NCBI GenBank assembly: GCA_018993265.1 | Contig: JAGKSW010000018.1 | Span: forward strand, 124,001-188,000 | DNA length: 64,000 nucleotides | DNA from: Nostoc sp. TH1S01 | GTDB lineage: Bacteria; Cyanobacteriota; Cyanobacteriia; Cyanobacteriales; Nostocaceae | Direction of reading: 5' to 3' | Shown: positions 25,815 through 34,695 of the stretch, one piece after another | Layout of the letters: every line of letters starts with the position of its first letter | How positions within the stretch are numbered: position 1 is the first letter of the stretch | Made by a program: the position numbers and the translations under genes | Notes under the pieces: generated by a model | Database searches by the model: none | What the model was told of the DNA's origin: nothing | The model's input: only the letters and a program-made list of their open reading frames with translations

Positions 25815-28118
25815 TTAATGCAACTCAGAAATTTCAGTTAACACACTATCTAATTCCATAGTATTTGCCCAAGCAGGAACAGCGATTTCTGACGTGTTTA
25901 CAACCATCGTGCTTTCTTGGCATAAGTCAAAGTCATACCATTCATTGCGCCATTGCAAGCGGAACTTGAGGCGTGTCCAAGTGGGTGGTAGGTTGGGACA
26001 AGCCATAGGGCCAAACTGTGTCATTCGCACACCGCCAAAGCCAAAGACTACAGACTGCCAAACTCCGCCAGCACTAGCGGCGTGAATACCTTCGGCTGCA
26101 TTCAGTCTGACATCTTCTAAATCTACTAACGCCGCCCGTAAAAAGTGAGTGTAGGCTTGGGTTGGTTGATTCAAGTCACAGGCTAAAATGGCATGAATTG
26201 CCGGGCCGAGGGAAGACCCATAGGAGTGGTCGGTGCGTTGAGTGTAATATTCCCAGTTACTAGTTAGGGTGTGATGATCGCAGCGTTGACGCAGCAAGTA
26301 TAACAGCATCAACACATCCGGTTGCTTGAGAATTTGTTTTTGGTTGGTGGCTTCAATTCCTAACAGACCTTGCAGAGATTTGGTACGGGGTTCGTAGTCA
26401 GCAAGGTTAACATCTTCTAGCTGAAAAAAGCCCTCAAATTGTTCGATTAAACCCGTGGTTGCATCTTGGTTAACAAATATGCGTTCTTGAATGTCTGTCC
26501 AACGATGCAAACGTTCTGTGGTTAAGTTGAGTTGTTGGACTAATTCGGTAGATTTTTCCGGATAGGCTTGCTTGAACCAGTCCCATAATGCCAAGGCAGA
26601 TTGTAAATGCCACTGTACCATGAGGTTGGTAAAGGCGTTATTATCGACGCGATCGTGATTTTCATCAGGGCCGATGACATCTATAATGTCGTAACTGTGG
26701 CGTTCTGCATTCCATTGCACGCGGCTTTCCCAGAAAACGGCGGTATCGAGGATAATTTCTGCACCATAGTCACGCATCCATTCATTATCGTTGGTGGTTT
26801 GCCAATAATGCCAAACTGCATAGGCGACATCAGCAGTAATATGCACTTCAATGTCACCGCACCAAATACGCACTAACTCACCGTTCGCGCCAGGAACCCA
26901 ACGAGGTGTAACTTCATCGCCGGTTGTAGCGCTTTCCCAAGCAAACATAGCGCCTTGGTAGCCGGCTTCTTGGGCTTTACGCCTTGCTCCTGGTAAGGTG
27001 TGATAGCGGTAGGTAAGTAGGTTACGGGCTAAAGCTGGTTGAGTAAAGGTGAGGAAAGGCAGAATGAAAATTTCTGTATCCCAGAAGATGTGACCACGAT
27101 AGGCGAAACCAGAGAGGGTTTTCGGTGGAATGCTGACTCGTTCATCGTGTCTGGGTGCGACAGCCAGGATTTGAAAAAGATTATAGCGGACAGTTAACTG
27201 TGCTTGGCGATCGCCTTCAATAATAATGTCACTGTCTTGCCAAACTTGCTCCCAGGCGGCAATATGGGCGGCTAGTAGGGTGCTATATCTTGGTTCATCG
27301 GCGAGTCTATATAAGGCTGAGGCAATTGGTAGGTTACATTCTCTGGATGTAAACACAGTGACAATTTTTTCTACCGTCACCGTTTTTTGGGGGACGCACT
27401 CTAGAGTAGTGGTTAAAACTGGTGAACCAGAAGTATTTTCGACAAAAATAGGTGCATTATCGTCACCATCAACAACTAACTTCGCAGCCATCCCCAGATT
27501 AATGCCAGAGTGGAGAGTTTTACTTTGTTGCCAAATAATTTGATCAAAGCCACCTTGGTGTACAGTTTGCCAATGAGGAACACCTGCGGTTGTTGGTTCT
27601 GCATCAAATCCCGCTTCGACTGTAATTTCACCTGTAAAATCAATAGATGTGATTTGACAACGAATTGCTAAAACATGTTGATCTGCTAAACCTGCAAAAC
27701 GCTCAAAATGGAAATCTAGGGTATGACCTTGAGGACTGCGCCAACGTACATCACGACTTAGTAAACCCAAACGCAAGTCTAGGCGACGTTCATATTTGAG
27801 AATCTCTCCAGAATCCATACTAAAGCGATCGCCTGCCACAGTCACCGTCAATGGCAACCAATTAGGACAGTTGACAAGTTCTGTATAAGCAATATCAACA
27901 TCATCATAAACACCGTTAATTAGCGTTGCGGCGCTATCTTGTGCATATCCTTCTTCAAAGCTTCCTCGTGTTCCTAAATAGCCATTACTGAGGGTAAAAA
28001 CGGTTTCTTTGTGATGTAGCTGGTTTAGCTCAAATTGTGTTTCTATAACATTCCAGTTATGAGCATCAAGCAGTTGCTGATTATCTATCGAGTTACTCAG
28101 AGATTTGCTGTCAGGCAT
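25815..28118 (-). CDS. Glycoside hydrolase family 65 (disaccharide phosphorylase type)
   Basis: A 767-residue GH65 enzyme. The family covers inverting phosphorylases of maltose, trehalose, kojibiose and nigerose, plus some hydrolases. Visible are the N-terminal beta-sandwich ('TVFTLSNGYLGTRGSFEEG'), the (alpha/alpha)6 barrel signature 'GHIFWDTEIFILPFL', 'YRYHTLPGARRKAQEAGYQG', and the general-acid Glu at about residue 487 in 'DVIGPDENHDRVDNNAFTN'. The substrate cannot be told from sequence alone. No beta-phosphoglucomutase gene, a frequent partner of GH65 phosphorylases, lies beside it. It converges on the mscS pair. Confidence 0.9.
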   Translation of the reverse strand: MPDSKSLSNSIDNQQLLDAHNWNVIETQFELNQLHHKETVFTLSNGYLGTRGSFEEGYAQDSAATLINGVYDDVDIAYTELVNCPNWLPLTVTVAGDRFSMDSGEILKYERRLDLRLGLLSRDVRWRSPQGHTLDFHFERFAGLADQHVLAIRCQITSIDFTGEITVEAGFDAEPTTAGVPHWQTVHQGGFDQIIWQQSKTLHSGINLGMAAKLVVDGDDNAPIFVENTSGSPVLTTTLECVPQKTVTVEKIVTVFTSRECNLPIASALYRLADEPRYSTLLAAHIAAWEQVWQDSDIIIEGDRQAQLTVRYNLFQILAVAPRHDERVSIPPKTLSGFAYRGHIFWDTEIFILPFLTFTQPALARNLLTYRYHTLPGARRKAQEAGYQGAMFAWESATTGDEVTPRWVPGANGELVRIWCGDIEVHITADVAYAVWHYWQTTNDNEWMRDYGAEIILDTAVFWESRVQWNAERHSYDIIDVIGPDENHDRVDNNAFTNLMVQWHLQSALALWDWFKQAYPEKSTELVQQLNLTTERLHRWTDIQERIFVNQDATTGLIEQFEGFFQLEDVNLADYEPRTKSLQGLLGIEATNQKQILKQPDVLMLLYLLRQRCDHHTLTSNWEYYTQRTDHSYGSSLGPAIHAILACDLNQPTQAYTHFLRAALVDLEDVRLNAAEGIHAASAGGVWQSVVFGFGGVRMTQFGPMACPNLPPTWTRLKFRLQWRNEWYDFDLCQESTMVVNTSEIAVPAWANTMELDSVLTEISELH

Positions 28119-28768
28119 GAGTAGTTAAACCTACAATATCAATGGTGTTTGTCTATAGGATGAAATCTATTTCTAGGAGTTAAAATTACTTAGCTACTTA
28201 CCTTCAATGCCAATGCTTGAATTGAGTTTCACCAGCAAATATTGACTTTCGCTACATGAGAACGCTTTTTATTTCATCCCTCGCTAGATAGATTTTATTA
28301 ATACCTCATATTTATACCGGAAGATTAAGACAGCACACCAATTGATACATTTATTTATTTAAAATTATTTTTATAAACTAGATTAAATTATCAATTATTA
28401 GTACTTAGTTAACTGAGTATTATCGCATCTATATAACTAAGTGAACCTATTTAGACGTTGGAATTGATTTTAAACAATGTTATAGATTTGCCATGAGCCT
28501 ATTAAACATTCTCATGCTTGGGATTCTAGGCCTAGATCAATACCAAATTTTAAACCTGTAATATTACTGTTCAAACTGATTTATTGCTGAGAACGGTATT
28601 GAGCATTTTCAGTTTTTACCAATAACTCAAGCAAATCTGCGCCAAATTATAATCCAACTCACTTTGCTGTGTGTTTGTTATGTCAAATGATTGGCTTCAG
28701 CGTAAATTTACTGAGGCTTTGCATATTTATTTGTTATTAATATGTATGTAATATTCAGGGTATTTAAA
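28119..28768. other. Intergenic region, 650 bp
   Basis: AT-rich divergent promoter region for GH65 (minus) and the dynamin-like gene (plus). I see no stable hairpin, RNA gene or coding frame. Confidence 0.45.
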
Positions 28769-31228
28769 ATGACTAGCCTGCCTATTCAGTGTGCAAATTT
28801 AAAAGAGCAAGTTGAATTAATCTTACAACTTTTACAGCAAGAACCTGCTTTACGCTCTCAAGATATTGCACCTGTACAAACTTCTTTAGGTAAAGCAATC
28901 TCGCCCAAGTTTGAAATTGTGTTTGCAGGTGCGTTTAGTGCAGGTAAATCTATGCTGATTAATGCACTACTGGAGAGAGAATTGCTGTATAGTGCAGAAG
29001 GTCACGCCACAGGTACAGAATGCAAAATTGAATATGCAGAACTCGATCAAGAAAGAGTAGTTCTGACTTTTTTAAGTGAGTCTGAAATTCGAGAACAAGC
29101 AAGTTATTTATGTCAGCAACTAGGATTTACAACAGCAGTAAATATCAATCAAACTGAAGTTATTAACTTGCTTAATCAAGGTTGTGAAGTAATTCTTCAG
29201 CAGGAAGGTGGCGAAAGTAAATCTGAACGTGCAAAACAAGCCAAAGCATTAATATTATTACTAGCAGGATATGAAGCAAACCGCGAACATATTCACACAG
29301 TGAATAATGCTACGTATTCAATGGAAAAATTTAACTTTTATAATTTGAAGGAAGCAGCAGGATATGCAAGAAGAGGAAGTAATAGTGCTGTTTTAAAGCG
29401 AATTGAATATTATTGTAATCATCCTCTTTTGGAAGATGGTAACGTAATTATTGATACGCCAGGAATTGATGCACCAGTAGAGAAGGATGCACAGTTAACT
29501 TACAGTAAAATTCAACATCCAGATACCTCAGCAGTGGTGTGTGTGCTGAAACCAGCATCGGCTGGTGATATGACAAAAGAAGAAACTGCACTTTTAGAAA
29601 CAATGCGGGGAAATGGTGGAATCCGCGATCGCGTTTTTTATGTCTTCAACCGCATCGATGAAACTTGGTACAATACCCAATTAAGGCAGCGATTGGATGA
29701 TTTAATTAACACTCAGTTTCGTGATACCAGCAGAGTTTATAAAACCAGTGGCTTACTTGGTTTTTATGGTAGTCAAATTAAACAGACAAGTTTGCACAAT
29801 AGGTTTGGTTTAGATTCTATCTTTGCTGAAAGTGTTAAAGGTTTGAATGGAGAGGAAGAAACACCACAGTTTGTCTACGCATTTAATAACTATTGTGTAA
29901 CTTCCGGTAAGCTTTCCCATACCAATTTTCGGATTTCTCTGAATGGGTTTGAAACTCCCAATCAAAATTATTTGCGGATTTTAGCTGAACAAGGTACACC
30001 GTTAATAAATCAGCTAATTCTTGATAGTGGTATTGAAGAATTTCGTGCAGCCATTACCCGCTATCTCACTGAAGAAAAGCGTCCGCTGCTGTTTCAAAAT
30101 CTGGCTGATGATTTAGAAGATATTTGTATTAAGCTGAAAAAAACCTATCAATCTGCTTATCGAGATTTAGACAGCCAGCCACGAGAAATTGAAGCGATGA
30201 AGTCGCAGGAATTACAAAGACTCAATCAACAATTACAGCAAATTGGCAAAGATTTCAATCAACATATTATAGAAGAAGTTAACCAAATCATTAATAATAC
30301 TTGTGATGCTTTTGAGGCTGATTTTCGCCAATTACAATCACGCATGATTCGGCGTTTAGATGAATTGTTATGTACTTTTTCTGTGGCTGATGCTTATCGA
30401 CGTGCGACTCTCAGTCATTTGCGGAATGCAACTGCACCGTTGCTGGCGATTTTAGTTGAGGCATTTTATTACTTATCCAATCAGTTAGAAGATATTTTAG
30501 TCAACTCCTCCGAACAAGTCGTTGCGAGTTTATTTCAACGATTAATGGAGAAAATTCGCAAAACCGAATACTATCGTCAGTTATATCGCTTATTGGGTAA
30601 TGATGGTGGAATTGAACACAAGATACAAGCTATCGAAAAACAGGTATCATTAGCTTTAGTTAGTGCCGCAAGTGTAGAGTGCGATCGCTTCGTTCGAGAA
30701 AGTCCTAGATTTTATGATGAAGGTACTTTTTCTATTTATCAATTTCGTCAGACTTTGCAGCAAACTTCGCAAAGTTATGACTGTGAAAGTATGATAGAAG
30801 CTGAACCAGCAATTAGGCAATTATTAAAGTTAGATTTTGAACCCAAAGTTTCCCACACAATTCGCAAATCGTTCCGCCAAACTATTAATCAAATTTTGAA
30901 AACACAGTTGTTACCAATGGCGGAACAACAAGCGGATGATATTTTACAGCAGTATCCCCAAGCGCGTGTTTATTTAGAGCAGACTTTACAACACGAAGCT
31001 GAAGAGAAGATTTTGCATAATCGCCGTTTGTTGAGTGTTGTAGAACAAAAAATTGAAAGTTATAACGCCGCGGTATCTGGAATTAATAGTTGTTTGCAAG
31101 CAATGCAATTATATGACTATTTATTGCCAGTAATTACTCTTGGTGAATTAGATGTTGTTGAACAGATTGCGGCTAGTAATGGTGTGGTTGTTTCTGATGG
31201 GTTATTAGATGGTGTTGCACAAATTTAG
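28769..31228 (+). CDS. Bacterial dynamin-like GTPase
   Basis: An 819-residue large GTPase. G1 is 'AGAFSAGKSMLINALL' (near residue 55), followed by a switch Thr in 'GHATGTECKIEY', G3 'IIDTPGID' (near 229) and G4 'FNRIDETW' (near 294). The rest is predominantly helical with coiled-coil stretches ('LQRLNQQLQQIGKDFNQHI', 'LYDYLLPVITLGELDVVEQI'), as in dynamin stalk and tip regions. Dynamin-like proteins remodel or fuse membranes in a GTP-dependent way. It is longer than well-studied Nostoc BDLP (about 690 residues). ATG 28769 follows an AGGGT at about 9 nt; an upstream in-frame ATG at 28742 has no such site. Confidence 0.87.
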   Translation: MTSLPIQCANLKEQVELILQLLQQEPALRSQDIAPVQTSLGKAISPKFEIVFAGAFSAGKSMLINALLERELLYSAEGHATGTECKIEYAELDQERVVLTFLSESEIREQASYLCQQLGFTTAVNINQTEVINLLNQGCEVILQQEGGESKSERAKQAKALILLLAGYEANREHIHTVNNATYSMEKFNFYNLKEAAGYARRGSNSAVLKRIEYYCNHPLLEDGNVIIDTPGIDAPVEKDAQLTYSKIQHPDTSAVVCVLKPASAGDMTKEETALLETMRGNGGIRDRVFYVFNRIDETWYNTQLRQRLDDLINTQFRDTSRVYKTSGLLGFYGSQIKQTSLHNRFGLDSIFAESVKGLNGEEETPQFVYAFNNYCVTSGKLSHTNFRISLNGFETPNQNYLRILAEQGTPLINQLILDSGIEEFRAAITRYLTEEKRPLLFQNLADDLEDICIKLKKTYQSAYRDLDSQPREIEAMKSQELQRLNQQLQQIGKDFNQHIIEEVNQIINNTCDAFEADFRQLQSRMIRRLDELLCTFSVADAYRRATLSHLRNATAPLLAILVEAFYYLSNQLEDILVNSSEQVVASLFQRLMEKIRKTEYYRQLYRLLGNDGGIEHKIQAIEKQVSLALVSAASVECDRFVRESPRFYDEGTFSIYQFRQTLQQTSQSYDCESMIEAEPAIRQLLKLDFEPKVSHTIRKSFRQTINQILKTQLLPMAEQQADDILQQYPQARVYLEQTLQHEAEEKILHNRRLLSVVEQKIESYNAAVSGINSCLQAMQLYDYLLPVITLGELDVVEQIAASNGVVVSDGLLDGVAQI

Positions 31229-31310
31229 GATAAATTAACCGCCGATAGACGCAGATGAAAATAGAGTGAATAATTAGATATGGCATTCCTAAATTATTCG
31301 TAAACAACAA

Positions 31311-31341
31311 GATCCCCGACTTCTTTAAGAAGTCGGGGATC
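31311..31341. repeat. Perfect palindrome repeat, family A copy 1
   Basis: 31 bp with 15-bp perfect arms (GATCCCCGACTTCTT / AAGAAGTCGGGGATC) around one T. An identical copy is at 37941-37971 and a variant at 32306-32334. Flanks of copies 1 and 3 also match ('AATTATTCG', 'CAACAAGAT'). It follows the dynamin-like gene and could double as a terminator. Confidence 0.85.
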
Positions 31342-31392
31342 TGAATCTAATGAAGTGACTGAGATAATTTTTAATAGTAAATAGAGGTTGAT

Positions 31393-31746
31393 ATGGAAGA
31401 AAATTGGTATTTACAGGAATGTAGGGATGATGATGTTATTTCATCCAAGGAAAAATTATTTAAAGTAGGTAGGTTTCGAGAAACTCTTAATTATGTATTT
31501 ACTCACCGACTTGCGAATATAATTAATGCTGCATTTCAAGAGCGAAAATTGCCAGTAACTAATACACAAGAATTTTTAGATAGTGGTTTAGAATGTGAAA
31601 TTCTTAAGATTGGCTCACAAGGCTGGCAATCAGGAAAAATAAACATAAAAATTTCTGTAGAATTTATTCCTGATGAACAAAATTTGATGGAAAAAGAGTC
31701 ACCACTTGATGACTTACGTCGCATGATTCAGGAAGGAAATTCATGA
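31393..31746 (+). CDS. KGK-domain protein
   Basis: A 117-residue protein of the KGK family, small cyanobacterial proteins named for a conserved Lys-Gly-Lys stretch. Here that region reads 'SQGWQSGKINIKISVEFIPD'. The N-terminal 'DDDVISSKEKLFKVGRFRET' also fits the family. Its biochemical role is unknown. Its TGA stop overlaps the ATG of the HNH gene by four bases (ATGA at 31743-31746), a strong sign of translational coupling. A weak purine-rich RBS precedes ATG 31393. Confidence 0.82.
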   Translation: MEENWYLQECRDDDVISSKEKLFKVGRFRETLNYVFTHRLANIINAAFQERKLPVTNTQEFLDSGLECEILKIGSQGWQSGKINIKISVEFIPDEQNLMEKESPLDDLRRMIQEGNS

Positions 31747-31988
31747 ATAAAACGCCGCGTATTCGTATCCCGCCTGAAGTGAGACAATATGTATTTCAAC
31801 GTGATAAATATCAATGTCAAAGTTGCGGAAAGACTGGGGAAGAAATTAATCTGACTATCGACCATATCATTCCGCTGGCGCAGGGTGGTCAGAATGATAT
31901 CAGCAATTTACATACTCTTTGCTTGACATGTAATCAAGAAAAATCAGACAAAATTGATCAGCGTTTTCGGCGACATTTTAAAAGTTAA
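31743..31988 (+). CDS. Small HNH endonuclease
   Basis: An 81-residue stand-alone HNH nuclease. Two CxxC pairs bind a structural zinc ('CQSCGKTG' and 'CLTCNQEK'). The active-site motif is 'LTIDHIIPLAQGGQNDISN' with the catalytic His in 'DHIIP' and the conserved Asn in 'ISNLHTLC'. Such minimal HNH proteins cut or nick DNA; the target is unknown. It is fused translationally by an ATGA overlap to the KGK gene, so the two are likely made in fixed ratio. No phage, intron or restriction genes are beside it. Confidence 0.88.
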   Translation: MNKTPRIRIPPEVRQYVFQRDKYQCQSCGKTGEEINLTIDHIIPLAQGGQNDISNLHTLCLTCNQEKSDKIDQRFRRHFKS

Positions 31989-32023
31989 GCTAACCTAGAA
32001 TAGGCTGTTAGTTTTTAATTTAT

Positions 32024-32272
32024 ATGTCTCGCAAAGTCAACAGCAATTCTCGTAGATTTGGCAAACTTAGAACCACAGCATTTTATTTATTCGCTGCGAT
32101 CGCTATTTTAGCGGTTGCCTTTCCTAAACTATATGAAATTAAAACAAAAGCAGGAATTAATATCTCAAGTAAGTATCACGCTGGCTCTTTTTTAGAAAAG
32201 CATACGCTTGGGTTATTCCGGTGTGAATGGCTTTACCCATATCACTGCGATCGCCATAGAGGAAAAGTTTAA
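32024..32272 (+). CDS. Small membrane-anchored protein, possibly frameshifted at the 3' end
   Basis: Reading from ATG 32024 gives a basic N-terminus, one membrane segment ('TTAFYLFAAIAILAVAF', residues ~20-36), then about 45 residues. The last 20 have unusual composition ('FRCEWLYPYHCDRHRGKV'). In another frame the same DNA (about 32203-32277) reads a smoother sequence, 'GYSGVNGFTHITAIAIEEK', up to its own stop. That suggests a frameshift or decayed 3' end. Family unknown. Confidence 0.4.
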   Translation: MSRKVNSNSRRFGKLRTTAFYLFAAIAILAVAFPKLYEIKTKAGINISSKYHAGSFLEKHTLGLFRCEWLYPYHCDRHRGKV

Positions 32273-32305
32273 TCAATAAAATCTCAATTATTCGCGCTCA
32301 ACAAG

Positions 32306-32334
32306 ATACCCGACTTTGCTAAGAAGTCGGGTAT
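32306..32334. repeat. Palindrome repeat, family A variant
   Basis: ATACCCGACTT / AAGTCGGGTAT arms around a 7-nt loop. Compensating changes relative to the GATCCCC copies keep the stem paired. Confidence 0.8.
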
Positions 32335-32378
32335 ATAATTTAGCACAAGTTACTGACAAATTTAAAATTATTTTTTCG

Positions 32379-33431
32379 CTAAACAGCGCCACTTCTTCTG
32401 TTAAACAAAATAGCAACAGTTTTAAAAATTAACTTTAAATCGTACAGCAAACTCCAATTTTTTTGATATTGCAAATCTAGGCGAATCACATCTTCAAAAC
32501 TACGGACTGTAGATCGACCGTTAACTTGCCATTCTCCAGTCATTCCTGGTTTTACATCTAAACGCTGCCACTCTGGTACTTCATAACGCTCAACTTCATC
32601 AGGCGTAGGTGGTCTAGTGCCTACTAAACTCATATCACCTTTTAAAACATTCCAAAATTGTGGCAATTCATCTAAACTTGTGCGACGTAAAAATCTACCT
32701 ACCTTGGTAATTCTAGGGTCGTTTTCATTCTTGAAAAATGCACCCTGCACTTGATTTTTAACTAAAGCTTTTTTGGCTTCCGCATCTACACACATAGAGC
32801 GAAATTTCCAAATTTTAAACCGCTTACCCATCCAGCCACATCGGGTTTGACTAAATAAAATCGGGCCAGGATCGTCAATTTGAATAGCAACTACAATCGG
32901 GATAAACAAAATTCCTGTAATCACTAAACCCACTAATGAACCAACTATATCGATCCAGCGTTTCATCCAAGACGCTATCGAGGGGTGAGTTGTGGGAAGC
33001 TGTTCTTCTAGTTTACGAGAACTATTTTTAGACGCTTCTATAAGATTTTCAGCCGCGATAAATGCTGCTTCGCCACTAGACTCCATCGGAAAAAGTTTAT
33101 CTAATCCTGTCAGGCTTAACACCGCCATTACTTGCGGAGTAACATCCCGCAGAATGATAGTAATTCCTTTTTCTTGAGCAATTTTGTAATTACTAACCAG
33201 AGCGCCTAAACCACTACTATCCATAAAAATAGTTTGGTGAAAATCAACAATGATTTTCTTCAGGTGCGGGTTTGCTTCGATTAAGTCTTGGCAGGTTTGC
33301 TTAAAGCCGACTGCTTCTAGCACGCTTAACCGCGCGGACACCTGCACTATCGCCGTTTCATTTAGGGAAGTAACTGGGAAATTTACCTCTGTGGGTTGGC
33401 TAGTCATGAAGCTCTGCACTTTCGTTGCCAT
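32379..33431 (-). CDS. STAS domain-sugar transferase fusion (exopolysaccharide initiation)
   Basis: A 350-residue two-domain protein. Residues about 15-125 form a STAS domain of the SpoIIAA/anti-sigma-antagonist type, including the phosphorylatable-serine region 'FMDSSGLGALVSNY'. From about 160 there is one membrane segment and a bacterial sugar transferase (WcaJ/WbaP-like, PF02397 type): 'DDPGPILFSQTRCGWMGKRF', 'KFRSMCVDAE', 'FLRRTSLDELPQFWNVLKG' and 'GTRPPTPDEV'. The enzyme class transfers a hexose-1-phosphate to undecaprenyl phosphate to start polysaccharide chains. The STAS part suggests control by a partner-switching phosphorylation system. HepC-like heterocyst-envelope proteins are candidate relatives, but I cannot assign that. 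Confidence 0.88.
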   Translation of the reverse strand: MATKVQSFMTSQPTEVNFPVTSLNETAIVQVSARLSVLEAVGFKQTCQDLIEANPHLKKIIVDFHQTIFMDSSGLGALVSNYKIAQEKGITIILRDVTPQVMAVLSLTGLDKLFPMESSGEAAFIAAENLIEASKNSSRKLEEQLPTTHPSIASWMKRWIDIVGSLVGLVITGILFIPIVVAIQIDDPGPILFSQTRCGWMGKRFKIWKFRSMCVDAEAKKALVKNQVQGAFFKNENDPRITKVGRFLRRTSLDELPQFWNVLKGDMSLVGTRPPTPDEVERYEVPEWQRLDVKPGMTGEWQVNGRSTVRSFEDVIRLDLQYQKNWSLLYDLKLIFKTVAILFNRRSGAV

Positions 33432-33728
33432 GTAAATTTAATCTGCCAAACATTATTGTGTCCTAGAAAATCACTGAACCTCAAATCTAAAGGGTAAGAA
33501 CAAAGACTAATTTTTACCTGTAGTTAGAGAGGTTAGGAAATTTTGAAAGCGTGAGTGCTAAGAATAGTAATATTTTTATCTCATGCCTCCTGCCTTCTGT
33601 CTTCTGCCTTTTGCTGTAGTTATCTGGAGTAAGAGCGGAGATTGCCAAGGACAATTCACAATAGAACAAGAACTAAAAAATGTACTTGCTTTTATATCGC
33701 TACAGCGCGATCGCTTTGCTACTATCCC

Positions 33729-34529
33729 ATGACTGCTAACACTACCGTTGAACCTACTGCACGCCTGATTGAGGTCTTTTCTGCTATTCAAGGGGAAGGA
33801 TTGAATGTCGGGACACGTCAAATTTTTATTCGCTTTGCTTTGTGTGACTTGCGCTGTCATTTTTGCGATAGCTCCCACACATGGAATGCACCCACTACCT
33901 GTAAGGTAGAACGCTCACCTGGATCACGAGAATTTGAAATTCACTCTAATCCCGTCCCCTTAACCATATTACTCGAATGGATTAAACGTCAAAATCTACC
34001 GTTGCTACACGATAGCATTAGCTTGACTGGCGGCGAACCGCTTCTACATACGCCTTTTTTGCATGAATTTCTGCCCCAAGTGCGATCGCTTACTGGTTTA
34101 CCTATATACCTAGAGAGTGGGGGACATCGCCCAGAACAACTGGCTATGATTTTGCCTTACCTAGACTCTGTGGGTATGGATTGGAAGCTACCCAGCGTCA
34201 GCGGCGAGACTTATTGGCAAGAACATACAAAATTTCTCCAATTATGCCACAACAACCAATCTTTGGATGTTTTTGTCAAGATAATTATTTCGCAAAGTAC
34301 AAATCCAGATGAGTTGCAAAAAGCCGCTTTATTGATAGCAGATATCAATGCAAATATTCCTGTTTTTTTACAGCCAGTTACGCCTCTACCTGTTTCTGAG
34401 CAATTCACTTCCACACCAATACTTGCTCCAAATCCCGATCAAGTATTGATATGGCAAGCTTTAATGAAAAAGTTTTTGGCTCATGTCCGAGTTGTGCCGC
34501 AAACCCATAAAATGCTCAATCAACTGTAA
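33729..34529 (+). CDS. queE: 7-carboxy-7-deazaguanine synthase
   Basis: A 266-residue radical-SAM enzyme of queuosine/7-deazaguanine synthesis, converting 6-carboxy-tetrahydropterin to 7-carboxy-7-deazaguanine. The cluster cysteines are C39, C43 and C46 in 'CDLRCHFCDSSHTW'. Also typical are 'IEVFSAIQGEGLNVGTRQIF', 'SLTGGEPLLH' and the C-terminal 'VRVVPQTHKML'. The frame is open upstream to 33642, but ATG 33729 places the conserved N-terminus at residue ~13. QueF, a later step, is encoded at 61087. Confidence 0.92.
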   Translation: MTANTTVEPTARLIEVFSAIQGEGLNVGTRQIFIRFALCDLRCHFCDSSHTWNAPTTCKVERSPGSREFEIHSNPVPLTILLEWIKRQNLPLLHDSISLTGGEPLLHTPFLHEFLPQVRSLTGLPIYLESGGHRPEQLAMILPYLDSVGMDWKLPSVSGETYWQEHTKFLQLCHNNQSLDVFVKIIISQSTNPDELQKAALLIADINANIPVFLQPVTPLPVSEQFTSTPILAPNPDQVLIWQALMKKFLAHVRVVPQTHKMLNQL

Positions 34530-34695
34530 AGAGTGCTGAGTTTTGAATAGTGTGAAAGTTTGATGAAGATGTTTCCAAGTAAAAACCGCATTCTATTAAG
34601 TAAATATGTGCTATTAATCACCTTAATTTTGAGTTAACTTTTCCTTAATCTAGAAGTCCAAAGCTGAAAAAACTGTGTCTTTTTGGGAAGAGTAC

